54,579 nt of DNA from Streptococcus sp. SK643 (GCF_000259505.1 NZ_AJMM01000021.1:1-54579), one strand, 5' to 3'. Positions 1 to 9,429 are shown, counted from the stretch's first letter. Translations and numbers: made by a program. Notes: a model not told the origin generated them from the letters alone.

Positions 1-359
1 AGGGAGCAAATTATGTCCTAGCAGCTTCGAATGAATCGCCTGAGTATAAAGGTGGCGTTAATGGAACGGAAGCAGCAATCCATGAAGTTCCAGAATACAC
101 AGCTAAGATAGATAGTGTAAAAGAAAAACAAGGAATATCAGGTGTTGCTGATGCGGTAGTACATGAACGTTCAGATCATAAGGAACCTGTACCTCTTGTT
201 TCTCAATCTGTAATCCAAGATAAAACTTACCAAGCTCCGGTGGCTCGTGAAAAAGTGCTTCCAAATACCGGAAGTAAGGAGACAGCTACATTAGTTTCTG
301 TTGGTTTGATGACGTCTTTCTTATCTGTCTTGACTTTAGGAAAAAAACGAAAAGATTAG
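1..359 (+). CDS. LPXTG cell-wall-anchored protein, C-terminal end (probable sialidase)
   Basis: Only the last 118 codons are present; the first full codon begins at base 3. What is seen is a low-complexity wall-spanning stretch, then LPNTG (bases 258-272), a hydrophobic segment and a KKRKD tail. This is a complete sortase A sorting signal, so the protein is covalently fixed to peptidoglycan. No catalytic domain is visible. The call of sialidase (NanA type) is inferred from the sialic acid operon directly downstream and from a remembered resemblance of the segment GGVNGTEAAIHEVPEY to the pneumococcal NanA tail. Such an enzyme would release sialic acid from host glycans for the transporter encoded next door. 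Another LPXTG glycosidase remains possible. Confidence 0.65.
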   Translation, partial: GANYVLAASNESPEYKGGVNGTEAAIHEVPEYTAKIDSVKEKQGISGVADAVVHERSDHKEPVPLVSQSVIQDKTYQAPVAREKVLPNTGSKETATLVSVGLMTSFLSVLTLGKKRKD

Positions 360-398
360 TTTTTGCTTAATAAAATGATCATCATCATTCACAACGAA

Positions 399-430
399 AA
401 GATGGCAAGTTTCATTCTTGCTGTCTTTTT
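399..430 (+). terminator. Rho-independent terminator after the LPXTG protein
   Basis: AAGATGGCAAG pairs with CTTGCTGTCTT (two G-U pairs) around a 7-base loop and is followed by a T-run. It separates the surface protein gene from the nanE promoter. Confidence 0.75.
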
Positions 431-468
431 AAATTCATTCACCCTTTTTATAGTAATTTTACACCTCT

Positions 469-566
469 GAAACTACTTTCAAACTAAGCTGTTCTATAAA
501 ATACTTTTGAAACTGAAATCTATTCTAATACATAGTATTGAAAGCGCTTTAAAAATGATATATAAT
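469..566 (+). promoter_or_regulatory. nanE operon promoter with twin GAAACT boxes and a cre-like site
   Basis: The -35 TTGAAA (538-543) and -10 TATAAT (561-566) are 17 bp apart. TGAAAGCGCTTTAA (539-552) matches the CcpA cre consensus and covers the -35, which predicts carbon catabolite repression. Upstream are GAAACT boxes at 469 and 509, 40 bp apart; the first sits in the inverted repeat TGAAA-CTAC-TTTCA (468-481). The same box and -35 spacing recurs before the lyase gene, so the boxes are candidate operators for the local RpiR-type regulator. That binding is inferred. Confidence 0.75.
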
Positions 567-600
567 AAAGCCATAAAAACAAAGAGAAGGAGGATAAAGG

Positions 601-1299
601 ATGCCACAAATGAGTAAAGAAGCTTTGATTGAACAAATTAAAGATGGGATCATCGTTTCTTGTCAGGCCCTTCCTCACGAGCCACTTTATACGGAAGCGG
701 GAGGAGTAATCCCCTTGCTAGTTAAAGCGGCTGAGCAAGGTGGAGCAGTCGGTATTCGAGCAAATAGTGTTCGCGATATCAAAGAAATTAAGGAAGTAAC
801 AAACCTTCCGATTATCGGGATTATCAAACGAGATTATCCACCACAAGAGCCTTTCATTACTGCTACTATGAAGGAAGTTGATGAATTAGCTGAACTAGAT
901 ATTGAGGTGATTGCTTTGGATTGTACCAAGCGAGAACGCTATGATGGGTTAGAAATTCAGGACTTTATTCGTCAGGTTAAAGAGAAATACCCTAACCAGC
1001 TTTTGATGGCTGATACAAGTACCTTTGAAGAAGGTCTTGCAGCGGTTGAAGCAGGAATTGATTTTGTAGGAACTACCTTATCAGGCTATACATCTTATAG
1101 TCCAAAAGTTGACGGTCCAGACTTTGAACTAATTAAAAAGCTCTGTGATGCAGGTGTGGACGTTATTGCAGAAGGAAAGATACATACACCAGAACAAGCC
1201 AAACAAATCCATGGATATGGAGTAAGAGGCATCGTTGTTGGTGGAGCAATAACAAGACCAAAAGAGATTACAGAACGCTTTGTTGCCGGTCTTAAATAA
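601..1299 (+). CDS. nanE: N-acetylmannosamine-6-phosphate 2-epimerase
   Basis: This cytoplasmic enzyme converts ManNAc-6-phosphate to GlcNAc-6-phosphate, linking sialic acid breakdown to amino sugar metabolism. The 232-residue length and (beta/alpha)8 pattern fit NanE. Family landmarks are the [11 protein letters not shown] start, the GIIKRDYP segment carrying the catalytic lysine near residue 76, and [11 protein letters not shown] near residue 190 carrying the catalytic acid, followed by the phosphate-binding VVGGAITRP. The start has AAGGAGG 8 bases upstream; a second ATG three codons later is less well placed. It is the first gene after the strong promoter at 538-566 and is followed after 110 bp by the sialic acid binding protein. 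Confidence 0.95.
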   Translation: MPQMSKEALIEQIKDGIIVSCQALPHEPLYTEAGGVIPLLVKAAEQGGAVGIRANSVRDIKEIKEVTNLPIIGIIKRDYPPQEPFITATMKEVDELAELDIEVIALDCTKRERYDGLEIQDFIRQVKEKYPNQLLMADTSTFEEGLAAVEAGIDFVGTTLSGYTSYSPKVDGPDFELIKKLCDAGVDVIAEGKIHTPEQAKQIHGYGVRGIVVGGAITRPKEITERFVAGLK

Positions 1300-1346
1300 C
1301 ACAATCTCAAAACAGAGGAGAGTGGTGGACGCGTCAAAATAATTAA

Positions 1347-2735
<1,389 letters not shown>

Positions 2736-2757
2736 TAAGCACTAATTCAGATTGACT

Positions 2758-2808
2758 CCTCCCTTTTCCCTGTACATAGCCTATGTAAGAAAAGGGAGGC
2801 TTTTATTT
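2758..2808 (+). terminator. Attenuating hairpin between binding protein and permeases
   Basis: An 11-bp perfect stem, CCTCCCTTTTC (2758-2768) with GAAAAGGGAGG (2789-2799), is followed by CTTTTATTT. No new promoter is obvious before satB, so this probably acts as a partial terminator that makes binding-protein mRNA more abundant than permease mRNA, as is usual for ABC import operons. Confidence 0.8.
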
Positions 2809-2941
2809 GAAATATTAAGAACAGTTTCATGAAAATTAAAATGAAGTTCTTACGTAAGTGAATCTTAAAAAATTTCATTTTGATTTTAAAAAAGTTCAAG
2901 AAAATCCAAAATATTCTATTTGTGAAAGAGAGGTGCCGACT

Positions 2942-3829
2942 GTGAAAGTCAATAAAATTCGTATGCGGGAAACAGTGATTTCCTACGCATTCCTAGCACC
3001 AGTATTATTCTTCTTTGTCCTATTTGTATTGGCTCCTATGATTATGGGATTCATTACAAGTTTCTTTAACTACTCAATGACTAAATTTGAGTTTGTGGGT
3101 TTGGACAACTACATTCGTATGTTTAAAGACCCAGTCTTTATGAAGTCTTTGATCAATACCGTGATTCTGGTTATTGGGTCTGTGCCAGTTGTTGTTCTAT
3201 TCTCACTCTTTGTAGCATCTCAAACCTATCATCAAAATGCTATTGCTAGATCTTTCTATCGTTTCGTCTTCTTCCTACCAGTTGTAACAGGTAGTGTTGC
3301 CGTAACAGTTGTTTGGAAATGGATCTACGATCCACTATCAGGGATTCTAAACTTTGTCCTTAAGTCAAGCCACATCATCAGCCAAAACATTTCTTGGTTG
3401 GGAGATAAAAACTGGGCTTTGATGGCGATTATGATTATCCTTTTGACAACATCTGTTGGTCAGCCGATTATCCTTTATATCGCAGCGATGGGAAATATCG
3501 ACAATTCATTGGTTGAAGCAGCTCGAGTTGACGGTGCAACTGAATTACAAGTTTTCTGGAAGATTAAATGGCCAAGCCTTCTTCCAACAACTCTATACAT
3601 CGCAATCATTACAACAATTAACTCATTCCAATGTTTCGCCTTGATTCAGCTTTTGACTTCAGGTGGTCCAAACTACTCAACAAGTACTTTGATGTACTAC
3701 CTATATGAAAAGGCCTTCCAATTGACAGAGTATGGATATGCCAACACAATCGGTGTATTCCTAGCAGTTATGATCGCTATCGTAAGCTTTGTTCAATTTA
3801 AAGTACTTGGAAACGACGTAGAATACTAA
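2942..3829 (+). CDS. satB: Sialic acid ABC transporter permease (first subunit)
   Basis: This is a MalF/UgpA-type inner membrane permease of about 295 residues with roughly six membrane segments. The EAA loop motif that contacts the ATPase is visible as EAARVDGATELQVFWKIKWP. I chose GTG at 2942 (reading MKVNKIRMRE) because GAGAGG stands just upstream and the protein then begins directly before the first membrane helix, as in relatives. An earlier in-frame GTG at 2858 would add 28 polar residues and has no ribosome site. It is followed after 15 bp by satC, with which it forms the transmembrane channel for sialic acid. Confidence 0.9.
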   Translation: MKVNKIRMRETVISYAFLAPVLFFFVLFVLAPMIMGFITSFFNYSMTKFEFVGLDNYIRMFKDPVFMKSLINTVILVIGSVPVVVLFSLFVASQTYHQNAIARSFYRFVFFLPVVTGSVAVTVVWKWIYDPLSGILNFVLKSSHIISQNISWLGDKNWALMAIMIILLTTSVGQPIILYIAAMGNIDNSLVEAARVDGATELQVFWKIKWPSLLPTTLYIAIITTINSFQCFALIQLLTSGGPNYSTSTLMYYLYEKAFQLTEYGYANTIGVFLAVMIAIVSFVQFKVLGNDVEY

Positions 3830-3844
3830 AGAAAGGAGACAGCT

Positions 3845-4684
3845 ATGCAATCTACACAAAAGAAACCATTAACAGCTTTCACTGTTATTTCAACTATTAT
3901 CTTGCTCTTGTTGACCGTGCTGTTCATCTTTCCGTTCTACTGGATTTTGACAGGTGCCTTTAAATCTCAACCAGATACAATCGTTATTCCACCACAGTGG
4001 TTCCCTAAAATGCCAACCATGGAAAACTTCCAACAACTTATGGTGCAAAACCCTGCCTTGCAGTGGATGTGGAACTCAGTATTTATCTCACTTGTAACTA
4101 TGTTTTTGGTTTGTGCAACCTCTTCTCTAGCAGGTTATGTACTAGCAAAAAAACGTTTTTATGGTCAACGCATTCTTTTTGCAATCTTTATTGCAGCCAT
4201 GGCTCTTCCAAAACAGGTTGTCCTTGTACCATTGGTACGTATCGTCAACTTTATGGGAATCCATGATACCCTCTGGGCTGTTATCTTGCCATTAATCGGA
4301 TGGCCATTTGGGGTCTTCCTCATGAAACAATTTAGTGAAAACATCCCAACAGAACTTCTTGAATCAGCTAAGATTGATGGCTGTGGTGAGATTCGTACTT
4401 TCTGGAGCGTAGCTTTCCCTATTGTGAAGCCAGGATTTGCAGCTCTTGCAATCTTTACCTTCATCAATACATGGAACGACTACTTCATGCAGTTGGTTAT
4501 GTTGACTTCACGTCAAAACTTGACCATTTCACTTGGTGTTGCGACTATGCAGGCCGAAATGGCAACTAACTATGGTTTGATTATGGCGGGTGCAGCTCTT
4601 GCTGCTGTTCCGATCGTTACAGTCTTCCTAGTATTCCAAAAATCCTTCACACAAGGTATCACTATGGGAGCTGTCAAAGGTTAA
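3845..4684 (+). CDS. satC: Sialic acid ABC transporter permease (second subunit)
   Basis: This 279-residue MalG-type permease pairs with SatB. It has an N-terminal membrane helix (VISTIILLLLTVLFIFPFYW) and about five more, with the EAA motif seen as ESAKIDGCGEIRTFWSVAFP. The cysteine after DG replaces the usual alanine and is a small curiosity. The start has GAAAGGAGA 7 bases upstream. The gene sits 15 bp after satB and is followed by a hairpin at 4736-4764, so a satABC unit is likely. Cytoplasmic energy must come from an ATPase encoded outside the window. Confidence 0.92.
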   Translation: MQSTQKKPLTAFTVISTIILLLLTVLFIFPFYWILTGAFKSQPDTIVIPPQWFPKMPTMENFQQLMVQNPALQWMWNSVFISLVTMFLVCATSSLAGYVLAKKRFYGQRILFAIFIAAMALPKQVVLVPLVRIVNFMGIHDTLWAVILPLIGWPFGVFLMKQFSENIPTELLESAKIDGCGEIRTFWSVAFPIVKPGFAALAIFTFINTWNDYFMQLVMLTSRQNLTISLGVATMQAEMATNYGLIMAGAALAAVPIVTVFLVFQKSFTQGITMGAVKG

Positions 4685-4735
4685 GAAGCAGTTCGTAGAC
4701 AGTATAAGTTTGCTATTACTAACACTATCTAAAAA

Positions 4736-4774
4736 CCTCCGACAGTATCTAAGACTGTTGGAGGTGTTAGTTTT
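4736..4774 (+). terminator. Hairpin after satC
   Basis: CCTCCGACAGT (4736-4746) pairs with ACTGTTGGAGG (4754-4764), with one G-T pair and a 7-base loop. The tail TGTTAGTTTT is only moderately T-rich, so termination may be partial. Confidence 0.6.
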
Positions 4775-4808
4775 AATCGCTTAATGATGATTTTTAAAGG
4801 AGAAAAAA

Positions 4809-5261
4809 ATGATTTTTGACGATTTGAAAAACATTACCTTTTACAAAGGGATACATCCCAATCTAGATAAGGCTATCGATTATCTCTATGAGCATCGTAA
4901 AGATTCATTTGAACTAGGTAAATATGAAATCGATGAAGACAAAGTATTTCTAGTTGTTCAGGAAAATGTCCTCAATCAAGCTGAAAATGATCAATTTGAA
5001 CACCATAAGAACTATGCAGATTTGCATTTGCTGGTAGAAGGACATGAATATTCGAGCTACGGTTCACGTATCAAAGACGAGGCAGTAGCATTCGACGAAG
5101 CGAGTGACATTGGCTTTGTTCATTGTCATGAAAAATACCCACTCTTGTTGGGTTATCACAACTTTGCAATTTTCTTCCCAGGAGAACCGCACCAGCCAAA
5201 TGGCTATGCAGGTATGGAAGAGACGGTTCGCAAATATCTCTTTAAAATTTTGATTGATTAA
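4809..5261 (+). CDS. YhcH/NanQ family protein (DUF386), probable sialic acid anomerase or related sugar-processing protein
   Basis: A 150-residue DUF386 cupin-like protein. Family features visible are the YADLHLLVEGHEY segment and the late FFPGEPHQPNG motif with a conserved histidine that belongs to the metal-binding barrel. In E. coli the homologue NanQ speeds interconversion of sialic acid anomers, and YhcH genes commonly sit in sialic acid operons; here it follows the transporter. The ATG has AAAGGAGAAAAAA upstream. The exact reaction in streptococci is not shown by the sequence, so the function is inferred from family and position. Confidence 0.85.
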   Translation: MIFDDLKNITFYKGIHPNLDKAIDYLYEHRKDSFELGKYEIDEDKVFLVVQENVLNQAENDQFEHHKNYADLHLLVEGHEYSSYGSRIKDEAVAFDEASDIGFVHCHEKYPLLLGYHNFAIFFPGEPHQPNGYAGMEETVRKYLFKILID

Positions 5262-5290
5262 AAATAGTATGAATTGTTTTTTGTAGACCT

Positions 5291-5319
5291 TTGACAATGA
5301 TCTATCATGAAATTAATCT
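5291..5319 (+). promoter_or_regulatory. Possible promoter inside the nan locus
   Basis: A perfect -35 TTGACA (5291-5296) stands 17 bp from a poor -10 TAATCT (5314-5319). It could give separate expression of the small ORFs and yesL-like gene that follow. Confidence 0.35.
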
Positions 5320-5353
5320 TTGTGAGGTAGAGAGATGAGGTCTTATTGTCAGT

Positions 5354-5473
5354 ATGTTTATTCGTAAATGTCAGGTGTATGGCTGGATTGAAGTTCAGCA
5401 GAGTATTTATGGATGCGGTAGCGAGATTAGGATTACTGACAAAGATTTTACAAATAGATGTGAATCTAGTTGA
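5354..5473 (+). CDS. Possible 39-residue peptide, uncertain
   Basis: An open frame of 39 codons from ATG 5354 to TGA 5471 within the 240-bp gap after the YhcH gene. It is rich in Cys, Ile and aromatic residues (starts MFIRKCQVYGW, ends FTNRCESS) and resembles no family I know. There is no convincing ribosome site. It could be a remnant of a decayed gene or a chance frame. I list it because the gap between 5262 and 5501 otherwise holds only the possible promoter at 5291-5319. Confidence 0.25.
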   Translation: MFIRKCQVYGWIEVQQSIYGCGSEIRITDKDFTNRCESS

Positions 5474-5501
5474 TGTATATGGTTGTATAAACTTTTAAAA
5501 T

Positions 5502-5720
5502 ATGAGAATGAAGGTACTTTTAATTTTTTTATTGAATATGTTAGCTTGGACAGTGCTTGCAATGATAATCCGTGGAGGGCTAGATGGATTTAATGAGCAT
5601 ACTTGGAGTACTATTTTAATTGCTTCGCTGTCCGGGATATATATAGATTATATGTCCATAGATAAAAATAGAAAAAAATCCAAAAGAAAAAATAGATTTG
5701 TTCATGGTAGGGACTTATGA
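5502..5720 (+). CDS. Small hypothetical membrane protein
   Basis: A 72-residue protein with one strong N-terminal membrane segment (VLLIFLLNMLAWTVLAMII), a probable second one (STILIASLSGIYIDYM) and a very basic C-terminus (KNRKKSKRKNRF). No family recognised. No clear ribosome site precedes the ATG, and the next ATG two codons later is no better. It lies between the YhcH-like gene and the DUF624 gene. It may be a small accessory of the nan locus or simply a poorly conserved filler gene. Confidence 0.5.
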   Translation: MRMKVLLIFLLNMLAWTVLAMIIRGGLDGFNEHTWSTILIASLSGIYIDYMSIDKNRKKSKRKNRFVHGRDL

Positions 5721-5777
5721 AAGCTTTACTGACAAAAAAGAAAACAGTTTACAAAGAAAAATGATGGAGGAGCAAAC

Positions 5778-6422
5778 ATGTCACAAAAAGGAAGAAGTCT
5801 CATCAAGGCTGCATTTGATACAGATAATTTTCTAATGCGAATTAGTGAGAAGGTTTTAGATATTGTAACAGTCAATCTTCTCTTTGTAGTAACTTGTTTG
5901 CCTATTGTTACGATTGGAGTAGCTAAGATTAGCCTTTACGAGACAATTTTTGAGATAAAGAAAAGTAGACGTGTTCCAGTTTTTAGAACCTATCTAAGAG
6001 TTTTTAGACAAAATATAAAGCTGGGTTTTCAATTGGGTCTTTTAGAGTTGAGCATTGTCTTACTAAGTCTGTCCGACCTTTATCTCTTCTGGGGACAAAC
6101 AGCTCTTCCTTTTCAATTAGTTAAAGCTATTTGTTTAGGTATTCTGATTTTCCTTACCATTGTGATGTTGGCTAGCTATCCAATCGCTGCACGCTATGAT
6201 TTGACTTGGAAAGAAGTCTTGCAAAAAGGACTTATCTTGGCTAGTTTAAACTTCCCTTGGTTCTTTCTAATGTTAGCCATTCTTTTACTCATCATAATGG
6301 TTCTCTATCTATCAGCTTTTACCCTTCTATTAGGAGGATCCACTTTTATTCTCTTCGGGTTTGGGCTTCTCACTTTTATGCAGGTGGGTTTAATGGAAAA
6401 GTTATTTGCAAAGTATGAGTAA
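5778..6422 (+). CDS. YesL-type DUF624 membrane protein
   Basis: A 214-residue integral membrane protein of the YesL/DUF624 family. The opening segment with VNLLFVVTCLPIVTIGVAKISLYE is characteristic: NLLF-x5-LPIVTIG begins the first helix, and four or five further helices follow. YesL proteins are commonly encoded beside carbohydrate ABC importers of the type seen here, but their biochemical role is unknown. GGAGG lies 9 bases before the ATG. It is the last gene before the second nan promoter (6510-6538). Confidence 0.8.
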   Translation: MSQKGRSLIKAAFDTDNFLMRISEKVLDIVTVNLLFVVTCLPIVTIGVAKISLYETIFEIKKSRRVPVFRTYLRVFRQNIKLGFQLGLLELSIVLLSLSDLYLFWGQTALPFQLVKAICLGILIFLTIVMLASYPIAARYDLTWKEVLQKGLILASLNFPWFFLMLAILLLIIMVLYLSAFTLLLGGSTFILFGFGLLTFMQVGLMEKLFAKYE

Positions 6423-6440
6423 GAATTAATATATTTTCTA

Positions 6441-6538
6441 AAACTACTTTCAAAAGCTTGAAAACTATTTTTTAAGCGAGAAACTAAAATCTAAGTTCTC
6501 ACAAGATATTGAAAGCCCTTTCTGTAAAGTGTATACTT
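6441..6538 (+). promoter_or_regulatory. nanA-nanK promoter with twin boxes matching the nanE promoter
   Basis: The -35 TTGAAA (6510-6515) and -10 TATACT (6533-6538) are 17 bp apart. Boxes AAAACT (6441) and GAAACT (6481) are 40 bp apart, and the second is 29 bp before the -35, identical to the nanE promoter. AACTACTTTCAAA (6443-6455) is shared exactly with 471-483. TGAAAGCCCTTTCT (6511-6524) is an imperfect cre over the -35. Confidence 0.72.
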
Positions 6539-6596
6539 AAATAGTAAAGAAAAAATCTGCTTTAGCAGTAAATAAAAAAATAATAGGAGAAAATCT

Positions 6597-7514
6597 ATGT
6601 CAGATTTAAAAAAATATGAAGGTGTCATTCCAGCCTTCTACGCATGTTATGATGATCAAGGAGAAGTAAGTCCAGAGCGTACACGTGCTTTGGTACAGTA
6701 CTTTATTGATAAAGGTGTTCAAGGACTTTATGTTAATGGGTCTTCTGGTGAATGTATCTATCAAAGCGTTGAAGACCGTAAATTGATCTTAGAAGAAGTC
6801 ATGGCGGTTGCTAAGGGTAAATTGACTATTATAGCTCACGTAGCTTGTAACAATACTAAAGATAGTATGGAACTTGCTCGTCATGCAGAGAGCTTGGGAG
6901 TAGACGCCATTGCAACTATTCCTCCAATTTACTTCCGTTTACCTGAATACTCAGTTGCTAAATACTGGAATGATATCAGTTCTGCTGCACCAAATACAGA
7001 CTATGTTATCTACAATATTCCTCAATTAGCTGGTGTTGCGTTGACGCCAAGTCTTTACACTGAAATGTTGAAAAATCCACGTGTTATTGGTGTTAAGAAC
7101 TCTTCTATGCCAGTTCAAGATATTCAGACTTTTGTGAGTCTTGGTGGAGAAGATCACATTGTCTTCAACGGTCCAGATGAGCAGTTCTTAGGCGGTCGTC
7201 TCATGGGTGCTAAAGCAGGTATTGGTGGTACATATGGTGCGATGCCAGAACTCTTCTTGAAACTCAACCAATTGATTGCAGACAAAGATTTGGAAACAGC
7301 ACGTGAATTGCAATATGCAATCAATGCAATCATCGGTAAATTGACTTCTGCACATGGCAATATGTACTGTGTCATTAAAGAAGTATTGAAGATTAATGAA
7401 GGGCTTAACATCGGATCAGTTCGTTCACCACTTACACCAGTGACTGAAGAAGATCGTCCAGTTGTAGAAGCAGCTGCAGCCTTGATTCGTGAAACCAAGG
7501 AGCGCTTCCTCTAA
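6597..7514 (+). CDS. nanA: N-acetylneuraminate lyase
   Basis: A cytoplasmic class I aldolase that splits sialic acid into ManNAc and pyruvate. At 305 residues it fits the DHDPS/NAL family. Visible landmarks are the carboxylate-binding GSSGE (residues 48-52), the catalytic tyrosine Y139 in VIYNIP, and the Schiff-base lysine K167 in VIGVKNSS. The start has AGGAG 7-8 bases upstream. It heads a two-gene unit with the ROK kinase 17 bp downstream and has its own promoter at 6510-6538. It shares its symbol with the sialidase in pneumococcal naming but is a different enzyme. Confidence 0.96.
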   Translation: MSDLKKYEGVIPAFYACYDDQGEVSPERTRALVQYFIDKGVQGLYVNGSSGECIYQSVEDRKLILEEVMAVAKGKLTIIAHVACNNTKDSMELARHAESLGVDAIATIPPIYFRLPEYSVAKYWNDISSAAPNTDYVIYNIPQLAGVALTPSLYTEMLKNPRVIGVKNSSMPVQDIQTFVSLGGEDHIVFNGPDEQFLGGRLMGAKAGIGGTYGAMPELFLKLNQLIADKDLETARELQYAINAIIGKLTSAHGNMYCVIKEVLKINEGLNIGSVRSPLTPVTEEDRPVVEAAAALIRETKERFL

Positions 7515-7531
7515 TCCATAAGGAGGTATTT

Positions 7532-8416
7532 ATGACACACTACGTTGCAATTGATATCGGTGGAACCAACATTAAATATGGTTTGATCGACCAAGAAGGC
7601 CAACTTGTTGAATCCCATGAAATGCCAACTGAGGCGCATAAAGGTGGACCTCATATCTTACAAAAAACCAAAGATATTGTAGCCAGCTATTTAGAAAAAG
7701 GTTCTGTAGCAGGGGTAGCTATTTCTTCAGCGGGAATGGTGGATCCGGAAAAGGGGGAGATTTTCTATGCAGGTCCTCAAATTCCTAACTATGCTGGGAC
7801 TCAGTTTAAAAAAGAAATTGAAACTAGCTTTAATATTCCTTGTGAGATTGAAAATGACGTCAACTGTGCAGGTCTTGCGGAAGCTGTATCTGGTTCAGGC
7901 AAGGGAGCAAGTGTGACGGTTTGTTTGACAATTGGTACAGGTATCGGTGGATGCTTGATTATGGATGGGAAAGTATTCCATGGATTTAGTAATTCGGCCT
8001 GTGAAGTCGGTTATTTGCATATGCAAGATGGAGCTTTCCAAGATTTGGCTTCTACAACAGCTTTAGTGAAATATGTAGCTGACGCACATGGAGAAGATGT
8101 TGATCAGTGGAATGGTCGACGCATTTTCAAGGAAGCTACTGAGGGTAATAAGCTTTGTATGGAAGGTATTGACCGCATGGTAGATTACCTTGGAAAAGGA
8201 CTAGCTAATATCTGTTATGTAGCCAATCCAGAAGTAGTCATTCTTGGTGGGGGCATCATGGGACAAGAAGCGATTCTTAAACCCAAGATTCGCACAGCTT
8301 TGAAAGAAGCTTTGGTACCAAGTTTAGCTGAGAAAACAAGATTAGAATTCGCCAAGCACCAAAATACCGCAGGTATGCTTGGGGCCTACTATCATTTTAA
8401 AACAAAACAATCCTAG
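7532..8416 (+). CDS. nanK: ROK family kinase, probable N-acetylmannosamine kinase
   Basis: A 294-residue ROK sugar kinase that probably phosphorylates ManNAc to ManNAc-6-phosphate, supplying NanE. Seen are the ATP-phosphate motif DIGGTNIKYG at the N-terminus, the catalytic aspartate in ENDVNCAGLAE, and the second nucleotide motif VVILGGGIM. The usual ROK zinc site (His then CxCGxxGCxE) is missing: the matching region reads CEVGYLHM and then passes directly to FQDLASTTALV. Substrate is inferred from the operon; only sequence context supports ManNAc over glucose. AAGGAGG precedes the ATG. Confidence 0.85.
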   Translation: MTHYVAIDIGGTNIKYGLIDQEGQLVESHEMPTEAHKGGPHILQKTKDIVASYLEKGSVAGVAISSAGMVDPEKGEIFYAGPQIPNYAGTQFKKEIETSFNIPCEIENDVNCAGLAEAVSGSGKGASVTVCLTIGTGIGGCLIMDGKVFHGFSNSACEVGYLHMQDGAFQDLASTTALVKYVADAHGEDVDQWNGRRIFKEATEGNKLCMEGIDRMVDYLGKGLANICYVANPEVVILGGGIMGQEAILKPKIRTALKEALVPSLAEKTRLEFAKHQNTAGMLGAYYHFKTKQS

Positions 8417-8443
8417 TTTGGCTTAGCCAAACTAGGATTTTCT
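8409..8443. terminator. Bidirectional terminator between nanK and nanR
   Basis: A 14-bp perfect stem, AATCCTAGTTTGGC with GCCAAACTAGGATT, and a 3-base loop. It has T-rich flanks on both strands (TTTTCT on +, TTGTTTTGTTTT on -). The nanR stop codon lies inside it. Confidence 0.9.
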
Positions 8444-9283
8444 AATGCGATTTTGTCTACGGTAACCATTGAGTTTTTTATTTTCCCAATAGCTATTAAA
8501 AATTTTTTCCTTATTTTCACGATTGATTTCTAAAAAGTAGGCATAAATCAGGTCGATGAAAAGAAGTATGGGAAGTTGAGAGGAAATACGTTGAATGTAA
8601 GATGGTTGACTATGTGTGGCAACCAGAACTGTCTCTGTGTAAACCTGACTATTTTTATTAGGTACACTAGTGAAAAGAACGGTTTTTGCTCCCATTTCTT
8701 TAGCGTCCAGTAAACTATCCAATATAGAAAGAGTTGTGCCAGAAAGTGAGAAGCCAATGATTAAGCAATTTTCATCAATTATACTGGTTGTCCATGCAAA
8801 ACCATCTTGATCTGTTAAGGCCTCACAGACAACCCCCAGACGCATAAAACGTAATTTCATTTCCCGAGCAACAAGCCCAGAACTACCTGTTCCAAAAAAA
8901 TAAACACGTTCCGCATCTTCAATCAACTGAGCAATTCGTTCGAGTTGATCTTCATTAATCAGATCTTGTGTTTGTTCACGCATATTACGATAGCTTCTTA
9001 AAACACGCTTGGTAAGAGGGCTATGATTAGGAAGATGGTGATTTTGTTTACCTGCTTGCTGTTGGTATTGAAAAACAAATTCTCTGTAGCCTGTAAAACC
9101 ACACTTTTTTGAAAAACGAGTGAGGGCTGCTTGGGAGACGTGTAATTTTTGAGTCACTTGTTGAGAAGATAAATCATCAGTAACGGTTTCTGCTTGTAAG
9201 AAATAGCGAGCAATTTCTTGCTCTAAGTCTGTCATTTCTTCAAAGTGCAAATCAATGATACTAGCAATATCAGTTTTTTCCAT
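8432..9283 (-). CDS. nanR: RpiR/MurR-family transcriptional regulator of sialic acid genes
   Basis: A 283-residue regulator. Residues 1-75 form the RpiR helix-turn-helix domain (recognition region VSQAALTRFSKKCGFTGYREF) and residues about 110-260 the sugar-phosphate-binding SIS domain (VYFFGTGSSGLVAREM, LIIGFSLSGTT). RpiR regulators of this locus in pneumococcus respond to sialic acid metabolites and act on the nan genes. The gene is convergent to nanK and divergent from pbp2b. AAGGAGCC precedes its ATG. The twin boxes at 469/509 and 6441/6481 are the best candidate targets; that link is inferred. Confidence 0.88.
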   Translation of the reverse strand: MEKTDIASIIDLHFEEMTDLEQEIARYFLQAETVTDDLSSQQVTQKLHVSQAALTRFSKKCGFTGYREFVFQYQQQAGKQNHHLPNHSPLTKRVLRSYRNMREQTQDLINEDQLERIAQLIEDAERVYFFGTGSSGLVAREMKLRFMRLGVVCEALTDQDGFAWTTSIIDENCLIIGFSLSGTTLSILDSLLDAKEMGAKTVLFTSVPNKNSQVYTETVLVATHSQPSYIQRISSQLPILLFIDLIYAYFLEINRENKEKIFNSYWENKKLNGYRRQNRIRKS

Positions 9284-9346
9284 AAGGAAGGCTCCTTTAT
9301 ATGTATAATCCAGTGAAATAAGCCATTTTACTTATCGATTACATTT

Positions 9347-9375
9347 ATTATAACATATATTTCAGATAGAACTAA
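9347..9375 (-). promoter_or_regulatory. Probable nanR promoter
   Basis: On the minus strand, -10 TATAAT (9347-9352) stands 17 bp from a weak -35 TTAGTT (9370-9375), about 64 bp before the nanR start. No copy of the twin GAAACT boxes was seen at equivalent spacing. Confidence 0.45.
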
Positions 9376-9420
9376 AATTAAAAAAGCATTTTTCTTTTCC
9401 ACAATTTTCTCCCTAAATTA

Positions 9421-9429
9421 TGGTACAAT
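9421..9429 (+). promoter_or_regulatory. Extended -10 promoter for pbp2b-recR
   Basis: ATGG followed by TACAAT (9424-9429) gives an extended -10 element 38 bp before the chosen pbp2b start. No good -35 is visible at the expected distance. Confidence 0.5.

Noticed and set aside
2858..2941. Earlier GTG for satB
   Set aside because: No ribosome site, and a 28-residue polar extension unlike relatives; GAGAGG precedes GTG 2942.
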